Part shown: piece after piece, positions 24,459 through 33,881 of the stretch
Layout of the letters: each line of letters starts with the position of its first letter
Position numbering within the stretch: the stretch's first letter is position 1
DNA from: Marinovum sp034669705
GTDB lineage: Bacteria > Pseudomonadota > Alphaproteobacteria > Rhodobacterales > Rhodobacteraceae
Assembly: GCF_034669705.1 (NCBI RefSeq)
Contig: NZ_JAXMOR010000019.1
Coordinates: forward strand, 1 to 64,000
Reading direction: 5' to 3'
DNA length: 64,000 nucleotides
Program-made: the position numbers and the translations under genes
The notes under the pieces: model-generated
Seen by the model: the letters and a program-made list of their open reading frames with translations, nothing else
The model's database searches: none
Told to the model about the DNA's origin: nothing

Positions 24459-25603
24459 ATCGCCCCGCGCGGTCTGTGGACATGCGCCGATTGCACCAGC
24501 CCGAAGCCGATCATCAGGATCAGCATCGCCGAGCCGCCGTAGCTCACGAGTGGCAGCGGCACGCCGACCACCGGCGCCAGCCCCATCACCATCGACATGT
24601 TGACGGCGAAAAACAGGAAGAAGGTGGTGGCGATGCCCAGCGTCAGCAGCGCCGCGAAGCGGTCGCGGTTCTGCAGCGCCGAGGCGATGCAGAAGGCGAT
24701 GATCAACGCATAGAGCCCGAGCAGCGAGAACGCCCCGATGAAGCCGAACTCCTCGGCCAGCGTGGTGAAGATGAAATCGGTGTGTTTCTCTGGCAGGAAG
24801 TTCAGCCGCGACTGCGTGCCCTGCATGAAGCCGCGCCCGGTCCAGCCGCCAGAGCCCAGCGCGATCTTGGACTGGGTGATGTGATAGCCGGCGCCCAGCG
24901 GGTCGGAGGAGGGGTCGAGAAAGGTGTCGATGCGGCGGAACTGGTAGTCCTTGAGCAGCTGCCAGTCAGTGTTCCGGCTTTGGAACACCGCCGTCACCAG
25001 CCCACCCGCGGCGGCGATCACCGCGGCGAAATAGGCCCAGTGCACCCCCGCCATGAACATCACCAGCCCGCCGCCGGTCATCAGCAGGATGGCGGTGCCA
25101 AGGTCGGGCTGACGCAGTACGAGGAAGGTGGGAAACAGCACCAGAAGCACCGGCAGCAGCACCCAGAACGGCCGCGAGGTCTTCTTGATCGGCAGCCAGT
25201 CGTAATAGGCCGCCAGCAGCATCACCAGGGTGATCTTCATCAGTTCGGAGGGCTGCAGCCGCATGAAGCCGACGTCGATCCAGCGCTGCGCGCCCATGCC
25301 GGTGACGCCGACGAATTCGACCGCAAGAAGCAGCACCACCGACAGGCCATAGGCCAGCACTGCCATGTTGCGCCAGAACCAGATCGGCACCAGCGCCACC
25401 ACCAGCATCAGCACGAAGCCCAGCGCAAAGCGTTTCATCTGCGGCTCGGCCCAGGGGTTGAACGAGCCGCCGGCCACTGAATAGAGCATCAGGAAGCCGA
25501 TCGAGGCGACGGTGATCAGCAGCAGTGCCAGCGGCCAGTTGAGGTAGAGGATCTTGCGCGGCCCCGAGGGCACGTGTTTGACGTTATACTCGAGATAGGA
25601 CAT
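24455..25603 (-). CDS. rodA: Rod-shape peptidoglycan glycosyltransferase RodA
   Basis: A 382-residue polytopic SEDS-family protein that polymerises glycan strands for lateral wall growth together with PBP2. The SEDS hallmarks are QPDLGTAILLMTGG (about residue 164), the catalytic Asp-containing loop near WTGRGFMQGTQSRLNFLPEK (with DF following, about 263), and VGVPLPLVSYGGSAML near the end. Its start codon overlaps the mrdA stop (TGATG). It is encoded next to mrdA and mreBCD, which supports RodA rather than FtsW. Confidence 0.93.
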   Translation of the reverse strand: MSYLEYNVKHVPSGPRKILYLNWPLALLLITVASIGFLMLYSVAGGSFNPWAEPQMKRFALGFVLMLVVALVPIWFWRNMAVLAYGLSVVLLLAVEFVGVTGMGAQRWIDVGFMRLQPSELMKITLVMLLAAYYDWLPIKKTSRPFWVLLPVLLVLFPTFLVLRQPDLGTAILLMTGGGLVMFMAGVHWAYFAAVIAAAGGLVTAVFQSRNTDWQLLKDYQFRRIDTFLDPSSDPLGAGYHITQSKIALGSGGWTGRGFMQGTQSRLNFLPEKHTDFIFTTLAEEFGFIGAFSLLGLYALIIAFCIASALQNRDRFAALLTLGIATTFFLFFAVNMSMVMGLAPVVGVPLPLVSYGGSAMLILMIGFGLVQSAHVHRPRGAI

Positions 25604-27543
25604 CAGGCCTCTTCCTGGCCCGGCGCACCCGGTGCGCTGCGCTCGCGGGCCAGCCGCTCCTGTTGCGACTTGATGCGGCCGCGGTCGGCGCTGGGATAGG
25701 CCTCGAGCGGTGGGTCATCGCCGTAAAGCGCCTGCAGCGTCACGTCGCGGGCGATCGGGGCGGCCGCGCCAGAGCCGCCGCCATGTTCCACCACCGTCGC
25801 CACCGCGATGCGCGGCGCCTCGGCCGGGGCGAAGTTGACAAAGAGACCGTGGTCGCGCCGTTCCCACGGCAGGTCCTCGTTGCGGGTCACCCCGCGGGCG
25901 CGTTCGGCGGCGGTGATGTTGCGGACCTGGGAGGTGCCGGTCTTGCCGGCGATCCGCGCCGTTTCGGCGACCGAGCGATAGCGATAGGCGGTGCCGCGGC
26001 GGTTGTTCGAGACCTCGAACATCGCCTTGCGGATCTGGCGCAGGTGGTTCTCGTTGAGCCCCAGGCTCTCGCCCCCGCGCGAGGGTTCCTCGACGCCGTC
26101 GATCCGCTTGATCAGCCGCGGCTCGACCTGCCGGCCGGTGGCCAGCCGCGCCGTCATCACCGCCAGCTGCAGCGGCGAGGTCAGCACGAACCCCTGGCCG
26201 ATCGAGGCGTTGACGGTATCGCCAACCACCCAGTCGGCACCGCGGTTGATGAACTTCCAGTTCTTGTCGGGCACCAGCCCCTTGGTCACCGCAGACATCG
26301 GCACGTCATGCACCTCGCCCAGGCCCAGCCGGCGGGCCATGGCGGCGATATTCTCGATGCCCACCTTGATCGCGAGATCGTAGTAATAGACGTCGCAGCT
26401 CTCGCGCAGGCTCTTTTCAAGGTTCATGTGGCCGTGACCGGCGCGTTTCCAGCAGTGAAACCTGCGGCCCGAGACCTCGAGATGGCCGGGGCACCAGACC
26501 GTCTCGGTCGGCGTGATCAGCCCGGCATCCATCGCCGCCAGCGCGGTGACCATCTTGAAGGTCGAGCCCGGCGGATAGGCGTCCTGCACGATCTTCGAGG
26601 CCAGCGGCCGGCGGTCGTTCTCGCGCAGCACGCTGTAATCGCCGACCGAGATGCCGCGGACGAACTTGTTGGGATCATAGGAGGGCGAGGAGGCGGCGGC
26701 CAGGATGTCGCCATGCTCGAGATCGAGCACCACGACGCTGGCGCTTTCCTGACCCAGCCGGGCTGCGGTGTAGTTCTGCAGCTTGCTGTCGATGGTCAGC
26801 TGCACGGTCGCCCCAGAGGTGCCCTCGCGGCGGTCGAGCTCGCGCATCACCCGGCCGACGGCGTTGACCTCGACCCGCTTGGCGCCGGCCTCGCCGCGCA
26901 GCACCTCCTCGAGCTTGGTCTCGACGCCGACCTTGCCGATCTGGAACCGCGGAATGCGCAGCAGCGGCGGCGGGTCCTCGTAGCGCGACAGGTCGCGTTC
27001 GGACACCGGGCCGACATAGCCCACCACATGCGCCAGGTCGTGGCGCAGGGGATAGTGCCGCGACAGGCCGACCTCGGGGGTGACGCCGGGCAGGGCAGGG
27101 CCGTTGACGGCAACGCGGGAGATGTCCTCCCAGCTGACCCGGTCGGCGATGGTGACCGGCAGGAAGGGCGCCGAGCGCTTCATCTCGGCGCGGGCGCGTT
27201 CGACCTCTTCTGGATCGAGATCGACCAGCTGGCCCAGGCTTTCGAGCACAGCGTCGATATCGCCGGCATCCTCGCGCACCATGGTGATGCGGTAGGCCGG
27301 GGCATTGGCGGCGACGGCGATGCCGTTGCGATCAAAGATCTCGCCGCGCGCCGGCGGGATCAGCCGGATGTTGATGCGGTTTTCCTCGGCGAGAAAGCGG
27401 AACTGGTCGGCCTGGTCGACCTGCATGTGCCGCATCCGCCAGCCCAGCAGACCGACGAACCCGGCCTGCAAGCCGCCGACCACGAGGCCGCGGCGGCTGA
27501 CCTTGCGGGCGCTTTCCAGCGTGTCCCTGGGCGGGCGTCTCAT
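25603..27543 (-). CDS. mrdA: Penicillin-binding protein 2 (peptidoglycan transpeptidase)
   Basis: A 646-residue class B PBP that cross-links peptidoglycan during elongation. After a membrane anchor (about residues 20-40) come the dimerisation domain (ARGEIFDRNGIAVAANAPAY, about 62) and the transpeptidase domain with SxxK (PPGSTFKMV, about 325), SCD (LRESCDVYYYD, about 382) and KTG (IAGKTGTSQVRN, about 535). The ATG at 27543 lies at the end of mreD with a four-base overlap; the longer frame from 27600 is within mreD. It works with RodA and MreBCD in the elongasome. Confidence 0.94.
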   Translation of the reverse strand: MRRPPRDTLESARKVSRRGLVVGGLQAGFVGLLGWRMRHMQVDQADQFRFLAEENRINIRLIPPARGEIFDRNGIAVAANAPAYRITMVREDAGDIDAVLESLGQLVDLDPEEVERARAEMKRSAPFLPVTIADRVSWEDISRVAVNGPALPGVTPEVGLSRHYPLRHDLAHVVGYVGPVSERDLSRYEDPPPLLRIPRFQIGKVGVETKLEEVLRGEAGAKRVEVNAVGRVMRELDRREGTSGATVQLTIDSKLQNYTAARLGQESASVVVLDLEHGDILAAASSPSYDPNKFVRGISVGDYSVLRENDRRPLASKIVQDAYPPGSTFKMVTALAAMDAGLITPTETVWCPGHLEVSGRRFHCWKRAGHGHMNLEKSLRESCDVYYYDLAIKVGIENIAAMARRLGLGEVHDVPMSAVTKGLVPDKNWKFINRGADWVVGDTVNASIGQGFVLTSPLQLAVMTARLATGRQVEPRLIKRIDGVEEPSRGGESLGLNENHLRQIRKAMFEVSNNRRGTAYRYRSVAETARIAGKTGTSQVRNITAAERARGVTRNEDLPWERRDHGLFVNFAPAEAPRIAVATVVEHGGGSGAAAPIARDVTLQALYGDDPPLEAYPSADRGRIKSQQERLARERSAPGAPGQEEA

Positions 27544-28076
27544 GTCATCCTCCCGGCGGCGAGTTCGGCATTGGTGCGGGCGCGCACCCCGAGCAGCCAC
27601 TCGGAGGCCAGCGCCACCACAGGGTAGATGGCCACGGTAAAGAGCACCTGCAAGAGCGACATCCCCAGAAGCGGCCGCGGCAGCATGAAGACGGTCAGCG
27701 CCACCCGGTAGGCCAGCGCCACGGCCAGGATGGTGAGCGCGACGAGGATCAGCTCGGCCAGAAAGCCCGCATCGCGCAGCCCCGGCCCGCGCTTGCGCAC
27801 CGCCTCGCAGGCCATCACGACCAGCGCCGCCATCAGCCCCGGCGGGCGCTGAAAGAAGAAATCGGTGAGCAGGATCGCCGCGGCGACGAACGTGACCGGT
27901 ACGTAATCCGGCCGCCGCAGCGACCAGGCGAGGCAGAGCGCCAGCAGCACGTCGGGCGCCGGCCAGCGCACCGGCCCGGTGTCGAGCGGCAGCAGGCGGA
28001 AGAAGACGGTGGTGAGCGCCAGCGCCAGGAAGGTCAGGCGCATCAGCCAGAGCCGCGAGGCGGTGTTGTCAGCCAT
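27540..28076 (-). CDS. mreD: Rod-shape-determining protein MreD
   Basis: A 178-residue inner-membrane protein with about five hydrophobic segments and the MreD-like pattern LLPLDTGPVRWPAPDVLLAL near residue 30. Identification leans on size, topology and position between mreC and mrdA. It overlaps mreC by 8 bases and mrdA by 4, so translation of the cluster is coupled. Confidence 0.88.
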   Translation of the reverse strand: MADNTASRLWLMRLTFLALALTTVFFRLLPLDTGPVRWPAPDVLLALCLAWSLRRPDYVPVTFVAAAILLTDFFFQRPPGLMAALVVMACEAVRKRGPGLRDAGFLAELILVALTILAVALAYRVALTVFMLPRPLLGMSLLQVLFTVAIYPVVALASEWLLGVRARTNAELAAGRMT

Positions 28077-28989
28077 CGGCGGCCTCCTCTGGCGGCAGCG
28101 GCGCCTCTTCGGCCAGGTCGTCGGGGATCGCTGGCGGCACCACCAGATCGCCGGCGCCATCGACCGCCGGGGTGCCGTGATCGCGCAGCACGCGCAGGAA
28201 CTCGAGCCGCTCGATATCGGCCGAGAGCCGCACCCTGAGCCGCCCTCCGGGATCCTTGGCGACCTGGCCGATCACCAGCCCCGGCGGCAGCACGCCGGCA
28301 TCGCCGGAGGTGATCACCCGGTCGCCCGGGCGCACCTGGTCGGCATCCTCGAGAAAGTCGATCGGCGGCACCATGGAATTGTCGCCCACCACCAGCGCCT
28401 TTTGCCCCGAAGGCTGGATCAGCGCCGGCACCTTGGAGGAGGTGTCGGTGAGCATGATGACCCGGGCCGTGCGCTCGCCCACGCCGGAGATCCGACCGAC
28501 GAGGCCCAGCCCGTCCATCGCCGCCCAGCCGTCCTGGATGCCGTCGCGGTGGCCGACGTTGAGCAGCAGCGACTGCCGGAAGGGCGAACCCGAGTCGGCC
28601 AGCACCACGCCGGTGACATAGGTCAGCTGCGGATCGAGGCGGACGTTGTTGAGATCGAGCAGCCGGGCGTTCTCCTGCTCGAGTTGCAGGGCGGCCTCCT
28701 TCCAGCTCTTCATCTGCTGCAGCTCGCGGCGCAGTTCCTGGTTCTGGGCATAGAGCGACTGGTAGGACTGGAAATCGCGCATCAGATTGACCGTGGCGGT
28801 GACCGGCGCCATCGCCCAGGAAAAGCCCGGCATAACCCGGTCGATCACCTGGGCGCGAAAACGTTCGACCCGCGGGCTGTCGATCCGCCAGAAGATGAAC
28901 AGGCCAATCAGGCAGAGCAGCACCACGAAGGTCACCAGCCGCCGGAGCGGGGTCGCATAATCCTCGTGATGCGCGCGATCTCTGGCCAA
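28069..28989 (-). CDS. mreC: Rod-shape-determining protein MreC
   Basis: A 306-residue elongasome protein: short cytoplasmic N-terminus, one membrane helix (LVTFVVLLCLIGLFIFW, residues about 18-34), a coiled coil (residues about 75-115) and periplasmic beta-barrel domains containing SPFRQSLLLNVGHRDGIQDG and GDRVITSGDAGVLPPGLVIG. It forms a scaffold linking MreB to PBP2. The acidic Pro/Glu C-terminal tail is typical of alphaproteobacterial forms. It is separated from mreB by 112 bases. Confidence 0.92.
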   Translation of the reverse strand: MARDRAHHEDYATPLRRLVTFVVLLCLIGLFIFWRIDSPRVERFRAQVIDRVMPGFSWAMAPVTATVNLMRDFQSYQSLYAQNQELRRELQQMKSWKEAALQLEQENARLLDLNNVRLDPQLTYVTGVVLADSGSPFRQSLLLNVGHRDGIQDGWAAMDGLGLVGRISGVGERTARVIMLTDTSSKVPALIQPSGQKALVVGDNSMVPPIDFLEDADQVRPGDRVITSGDAGVLPPGLVIGQVAKDPGGRLRVRLSADIERLEFLRVLRDHGTPAVDGAGDLVVPPAIPDDLAEEAPLPPEEAADG

Positions 28990-29101
28990 CGCGGCGTCTC
29001 CGGTCTCTGGGTCAGTCGGTCATATCACGGTCTGGCCGGCGCAATCCAGACGCCGCCGCATCACGTTTGGCTGTAGGGTGGGGGGTGCCCGCGCCGCCCG
29101 C

Positions 29102-30148
29102 TCAGCTGTCGTAGTCGATGGCGTGGCGCAGCTGTTTCTCGTATTCCAGCGCCTTGCCGGTGCCGAGCGCCACGCAATTCAGGCTCTCGTCGGCGATCGA
29201 CACCGCCAGCCCGGTCTGCTCGCGCAGCGCCAGGTCGAGATCGCCCAGCAGTGCGCCGCCGCCGGTCAGCATCACGCCGCGGTCGACGATATCGGCGGCG
29301 AGATCCGGCGGCGTGGTCTCCAGCGCGGTCATCACCGCCTCGCAGATCGCCTGAACCGGTTCCGACAGCGCCTCGGCCACCTGGGCCTGGGTCACCTCGG
29401 TTTCCTTCGGCACGCCGTTCAGCAGATCGCGGCCCCGCACCCGCATGGTCGCGCCGCGGCCGTCGTCGGGCATCCGTGCGGTGCCGATCGAGGTCTTGAT
29501 ACGCTCGGCAGTGCTCTCGCCGACGAGGATGTTCTGCTGGCGGCGCAGGTAGTTCACGATCGCCTCGTCCATCCGGTCGCCACCGACACGGACCGAGCGG
29601 GCATAGACGATGTCGCCGAGGCTCAGCACCGCCACCTCGGTGGTGCCACCGCCAATATCGACCACCATGTTGCCGGTGGGATCGGTGATCGGCATGCCGG
29701 CACCGATGGCGGCGGCAATCGGCTCGGCGATCAGCCCGGCCTTGCGGGCGCCGGCCGAGAGCACCGACTGGCGAATGGCACGTTTTTCCACCGGGGTCGC
29801 GCCATGCGGCACGCAGACGATGATCTTGGGTTTGGAAAAGGTCGAGCGCTTATGCACCTTGCGGATGAAATGCTTGATCATCTCTTCGGCGGTGTCGAAA
29901 TCGGCAATCACCCCTTCGCGCATCGGCCGGATCGCCTCGATGCTGCCGGGTGTGCGGCCGAGCATCAGCTTGGCGTCCTCGCCGACGGCGAGCACCTTCT
30001 TGACCCCGTCCTTGACGTGATAGGCCACCACGGAGGGTTCCGCCAGCACCACGCCCTTGCCCTTGACGTAGACCAGAGTATTGGCCGTGCCGAGGTCGAT
30101 GGCCATGTCGGCGGAAAACATACCGGTCAAATCTGACAGTGAGAACAT
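29102..30148 (-). CDS. mreB: Actin-like cell-shape protein MreB
   Basis: A 348-residue bacterial actin that organises lateral wall synthesis at the membrane. Phosphate-binding motifs are seen as MAIDLGTANTLVYVKGKGVV (about residue 15) and VVDIGGGTTEVAVLSLG (about 165), with the adenosine motif GVMLTGGGALLGDLD near 290. The start at 30148 (MFSLSDLTGMFS) gives the usual length; a frame from 30193 would add 15 atypical residues. It heads the minus-strand mreBCD-mrdA-rodA operon. Confidence 0.95.
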   Translation of the reverse strand: MFSLSDLTGMFSADMAIDLGTANTLVYVKGKGVVLAEPSVVAYHVKDGVKKVLAVGEDAKLMLGRTPGSIEAIRPMREGVIADFDTAEEMIKHFIRKVHKRSTFSKPKIIVCVPHGATPVEKRAIRQSVLSAGARKAGLIAEPIAAAIGAGMPITDPTGNMVVDIGGGTTEVAVLSLGDIVYARSVRVGGDRMDEAIVNYLRRQQNILVGESTAERIKTSIGTARMPDDGRGATMRVRGRDLLNGVPKETEVTQAQVAEALSEPVQAICEAVMTALETTPPDLAADIVDRGVMLTGGGALLGDLDLALREQTGLAVSIADESLNCVALGTGKALEYEKQLRHAIDYDS

Positions 30149-31101
30149 TTCGAGGTGCGCCTTTGCCTTGGTGCAGAAGATCGAGGATGTCACAAAACAT
30201 GACGGCCGCGACTCTGCACCAGATCACGGCCAAATCGCTTATACGCAGGCGCTCTCACCTGCGAAAGGGCAAGCTGGCCCGGATCAGCGCCTTTCTGCCA
30301 GAACGCGACGTTTCGCGCGGACACCGGGCGTGGGGCGCTGGCCCAGGGAGCGGCGATAATGTTCGGTATCTGCAGGAAACGCCGGAATCCCTGATCCAAA
30401 AGCGGGCAAATTTGCCTGTTTTTGACAATGACGCCGCGGACTGTGACCCATTTTCACCCTGTGGATAAATATGGGGAGCACGGGGCGCAGGGCGGGCTCA
30501 CGACCCCGGCGATGCGGTCCTTCAGACAAAGTTAACGCGCGGCAAATCAGCCGGGTGGCGCGCCGGTGAGTGTCGGGTGCGGGGGGCTGGTCTCGGCGCG
30601 TGGGCCGCAGGGACGGCCGGCGATATTTACAGAGCCGCCGGATTTGCCCGGTATCACCGTCAGGGTTTCAGCCAGTCCGAGCGTTGTCATGCCTGTCCTA
30701 CCCAAGATGGCGTTTGCCGAGATCGCGCTCGCTGTCTGCCTCGTGTCCCGCAAGACCTGGAGGCGGCAGTTTTGCAGGCGGCCGAGAGCGCCTGGAACCG
30801 GTTCCTTGCCCAGCTGGGTTAGGGACAGGACACCGGCGAGGCGTCGCCCGAAGTAAAGGTCCCGCGTGGCGGCAAGGCCAGCCACTGTGCCGGGCTGGCC
30901 CGGGGCGGTGGCATGTCGACGCACTTCAGGTTCCAGCAGCGGTTGGGCGCGCCGCCGGGAGAATTGCGCACCGGAAACGCAGCGGACCGAAGGGCAGGGA
31001 GACGAATGTCGCTTTCCCGCCTTCACTGGTCGGGCTGGTTTTGCGGCGCGGCGCGCGGGGCGCTATCCACGGGGGCAGAGCCCTGCAGGAGTGAGCCCGC
31101 C
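30149..31101. other. Long intergenic region upstream of mreB and the DMGDH-type gene
   Basis: About 950 bases separate divergent genes. The mreB-proximal part probably holds its promoter. One exact DnaA-box-type nonamer (TGTGGATAA, 30460-30468) is present but stands alone. The segment 30,540-31,050 is open in several frames without a recognisable product, start site or codon pattern. The right edge carries CAGGAG at 31086-31091, the ribosome site of the next gene. No RNA gene was recognised. Confidence 0.4.
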
Positions 31102-33603
31102 ATGAAGACCCATGTAAAAGCGCTTGTCGTCGGCGGCGGTGCCGTCGGCACCTCGATCGCCTATCACCTGGCCCGCGCCGGCTGGTCCGACGTGATGCTG
31201 CTGGAACGCGACGAGCTGACCTCCGGCAGCACCTGGCACGCCGCCGGGCTCTTGCCGCTGTTCAACATGGGCTATGCCACCAGCCACATCCACGACCACT
31301 CGGTGAAGTTCTACAAGACGCTGGAGGAGGAGACCGGGCTCAACGCCGGCTTCTACGTGGTGGGCAACCTGCGGATGGCGCAATCGGACGCGCGGATGGA
31401 CGAATTCGCGCTCTATGCCTCGACGGCCGAGACCGTGGGCATTCCCTACGAGTGGATGACCCCCGACCAGATCCGGGAGCGCTGGCCGCTGGTGCGGACC
31501 GAGGACCTGAAGGGCGCGCTCTATCACCCGACCGACGGCTACATCAATCCGGCCGATGTGACACAGGCGATGGCCAAGGGCGCGCGGCAGCGCGGCGTCA
31601 GCATCGAGCGGCGCTGGCAGGTGGACGGCTACGCGTGGACCGGCGCGGAGTGGCGTGTCACGGTGACGAAGATGGTCGAGAAGGGCGGCAACCTTGTGAC
31701 GTCCGACGAACAGCAGGTGATCACCGCCGAGCATGTGGTCACCGCCACCGGCAACCACGCGCAGCGTACCGCGCGGCTCTTGGGGCTGAAGATCCCTGCC
31801 ATTCCGGTGGAGCACCAGTATATCGTCACCGAGCCCGACCCGGCGCTGGCCGAGTGGCGCGCCGCCAACCCCGAGCACCCGGTGCTGCGCGATGCCGACG
31901 CCAAGTGGTACGTCCGCGAGGAGCGCAAGGGCTGGATTCTCGGGCCCTATGAGCGCGGTGCGCCGGCGCGGTTCCTTTATGACGTGCCAGAGAGCTTTCG
32001 CGCCGACCTCTTTCCGCTCGATCTCGACCGGATCGAGGAGGAATACATGTCGATGATCCACCGCATTCCGTCCTCCGAGACGGTGGGGCTGAAGGACGAT
32101 TTCAACGGCCCGATCTGCTACACCCCGGACGGCAACCCGCTGGTCGGCCCGGCGCCCGGCCTGCGCAACATGTGGCTGGCGGAAGGCTTCAGCTTCGGCA
32201 TCACCGCGGCGGGGGGCACCGGGCACTACCTGGCGCAGATGATGGTGGACGGCGAGGCCGAGATCGACATGGCGAGCCTCGACCCCAAACGCTACGGGTC
32301 CTGGATGACCACCGAATATGCCGCGCGCAAGAACGAGGAGTGCTACGAGCACGTCTATATCCTGCACCACCCCGACGAAGAGCGCGAGGCCTGCCGGCCG
32401 CTGCGCACCGCGCCCTGCTATGACCGGATGAAGGCGCGGGGCGCGCAGTTCGGCTGTGTCAACGGTTTCGAGCGGCCCAATTACTTCGGGCCGCTGGATG
32501 CGCCAGAGAGTTTTGACCACGATGCGCGCAGCTTCCGCCGCGGCGGCTGGTGGCAATATGCGGTGGAGGAGGCGAAGGCGGTGCGCGAGGGCGTCGGGCT
32601 GATCGATGCCTCGGCCTTTACCAAGCACGCGGTCACCGGCGCGGGCGCGACCGGGTTCCTCGACTGGTTCACCACCAACAGGCTGCCCAAGGTCGGCCGC
32701 ATCAACCTGACCTATGCGCTGACCGAGGCCGGTACGACGCGCACTGAATACACCATCGTGCGCCGCGGCGAGGACGACTACTACCTGGTCTCGGCGGGGG
32801 CGCTGACCGACTATGACGGCGATTACCTGCGCAAGTCGGCCGAGGCGTTCATGGCGCGGACCGGCCAGTTGGTGCTGGTGCAGGATGTCACCACGCAATG
32901 GGGGGTGTTTGCTGTCGCAGGGCCGAAATCACGGGCTCTGCTGCGGGACGTGATCAAGGACGCCGCGCCCGACACCGCGCTCGGCAACGCGCGGTTTCCC
33001 TGGCTGTCGATGCGCCGGATCGAGCTGGGGATGTGCCCGGTGATGGCGATCCGGGTGGCCTATACCGGCGAGCTGGGGTGGGAGCTGCACCATCCGATCG
33101 AGATGCAGAATTACCTCTTCGACCTGCTCGAGGCGGCAGGCACCAACCACGGGCTGAAACTGGTGGGCGCGCGGGCACAGAACTGGCTGCGGCAGGAAAA
33201 GTCATATCGCGCCTTCGGCACCGAGCTGGGCCGGGATGCGACGCCGTTGGAGGCCGATCTGCCGCGGTTCGTCGATCTCAGCAAGGATTTCCGCGGCAAG
33301 GCGGCGATGCAGGCGCTGGGCGTGCGGTCGAAATGCTGCACGCTGCTGATCGACGGGCCGGAGGATGCCGATCCCTGGGGCCGCGAGGCGCTCTATCTCG
33401 ACGGTGAGAAGGTCGGGCGGCTGACCTCGGGGGGGTATTCGGTGGCCTTCGGCCAGTCGATCTGCATGGGCTATGTGCGACCCGAGCTGGCGGAGGAGGG
33501 GACCCGTCTGAAGGTGCGGATGCAGGGCCAGCTCTGGGAGGCCGTGGTGACCTGCGATGCGCCCTATGATCCGAAGAACGCGGCAATCCGCAAGGATGGG
33601 TGA
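31102..33603 (+). CDS. FAD-dependent oxidoreductase with GcvT domain (dimethylglycine/sarcosine dehydrogenase type)
   Basis: An 833-residue two-module enzyme. The N-terminal DAO domain has the FAD motif VVGGGAVGTSIAYHLARAGW (residues about 8-27) and STWHAAGLLP, where the family's FAD-linking or nearby His lies; the region GFSFGITAAGGTGHYLAQMM closes the fold. The C-terminal half (from about 440) is a GcvT-type folate-binding domain (YTGELGWELHHP near 655; YRAFGTELGRDATPLEADL near 700). Such enzymes demethylate N-methylated glycines with tetrahydrofolate as acceptor. The exact substrate cannot be read. The ATG at 31102 has CAGGAG ten bases upstream; the frame is open further 5' but without conservation. 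No neighbouring catabolic genes. Confidence 0.87.
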   Translation: MKTHVKALVVGGGAVGTSIAYHLARAGWSDVMLLERDELTSGSTWHAAGLLPLFNMGYATSHIHDHSVKFYKTLEEETGLNAGFYVVGNLRMAQSDARMDEFALYASTAETVGIPYEWMTPDQIRERWPLVRTEDLKGALYHPTDGYINPADVTQAMAKGARQRGVSIERRWQVDGYAWTGAEWRVTVTKMVEKGGNLVTSDEQQVITAEHVVTATGNHAQRTARLLGLKIPAIPVEHQYIVTEPDPALAEWRAANPEHPVLRDADAKWYVREERKGWILGPYERGAPARFLYDVPESFRADLFPLDLDRIEEEYMSMIHRIPSSETVGLKDDFNGPICYTPDGNPLVGPAPGLRNMWLAEGFSFGITAAGGTGHYLAQMMVDGEAEIDMASLDPKRYGSWMTTEYAARKNEECYEHVYILHHPDEEREACRPLRTAPCYDRMKARGAQFGCVNGFERPNYFGPLDAPESFDHDARSFRRGGWWQYAVEEAKAVREGVGLIDASAFTKHAVTGAGATGFLDWFTTNRLPKVGRINLTYALTEAGTTRTEYTIVRRGEDDYYLVSAGALTDYDGDYLRKSAEAFMARTGQLVLVQDVTTQWGVFAVAGPKSRALLRDVIKDAAPDTALGNARFPWLSMRRIELGMCPVMAIRVAYTGELGWELHHPIEMQNYLFDLLEAAGTNHGLKLVGARAQNWLRQEKSYRAFGTELGRDATPLEADLPRFVDLSKDFRGKAAMQALGVRSKCCTLLIDGPEDADPWGREALYLDGEKVGRLTSGGYSVAFGQSICMGYVRPELAEEGTRLKVRMQGQLWEAVVTCDAPYDPKNAAIRKDG

Positions 33604-33629
33604 GCGCCGGGTGTCCTGAGCGTCGTGCG

Positions 33630-33877
33630 CGCCGGACCTGATCCGGAGCCTCTCGGCCCGAAGTTGGGCGGAGAGGTCCCGGCGCGAGGGCCGGGACGGC
33701 GGCGGTGCTGAGTTCAGGACGGTGCCGTCCCGAGGTCTTACGGCTGCTTGGCTTGCGCCGGTCGCCGCGCTGCGGGGGGCCGACCTGGGTTGTTTGCTCC
33801 CGCAGGCGCAGGTGCCCTGCGCCGCGGGTGGCGGTGACGCCTGACCCACCGAGAGGCCCCGGGTCAGGCCCGGCGCG
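33630..33877. repeat. GC-rich palindromic (REP-like) repeats between the DMGDH-type gene and glnD
   Basis: Three imperfect palindromes of one sequence family lie in the convergent spacer: around 33,634-33,656 (GGACCTGATCCGGAGCCTCT), 33,671-33,702 (GAGAGGTCCCGG...CCGGGACGGCGG) and 33,851-33,877 (GAGAGGCCCCGGGTCAGGCC...). They match in pattern the units at 53,427-53,650. Between them, 33,703-33,850 holds no recognisable gene. Confidence 0.65.
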
Positions 33878-33881
33878 CGGT

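Noticed and set aside
30460..30468. DnaA box (TGTGGATAA) as a sign of a replication origin
   Set aside because: Only one exact box is present, with no cluster, no AT-rich unwinding stretch and no dnaA, parA or repABC genes nearby.
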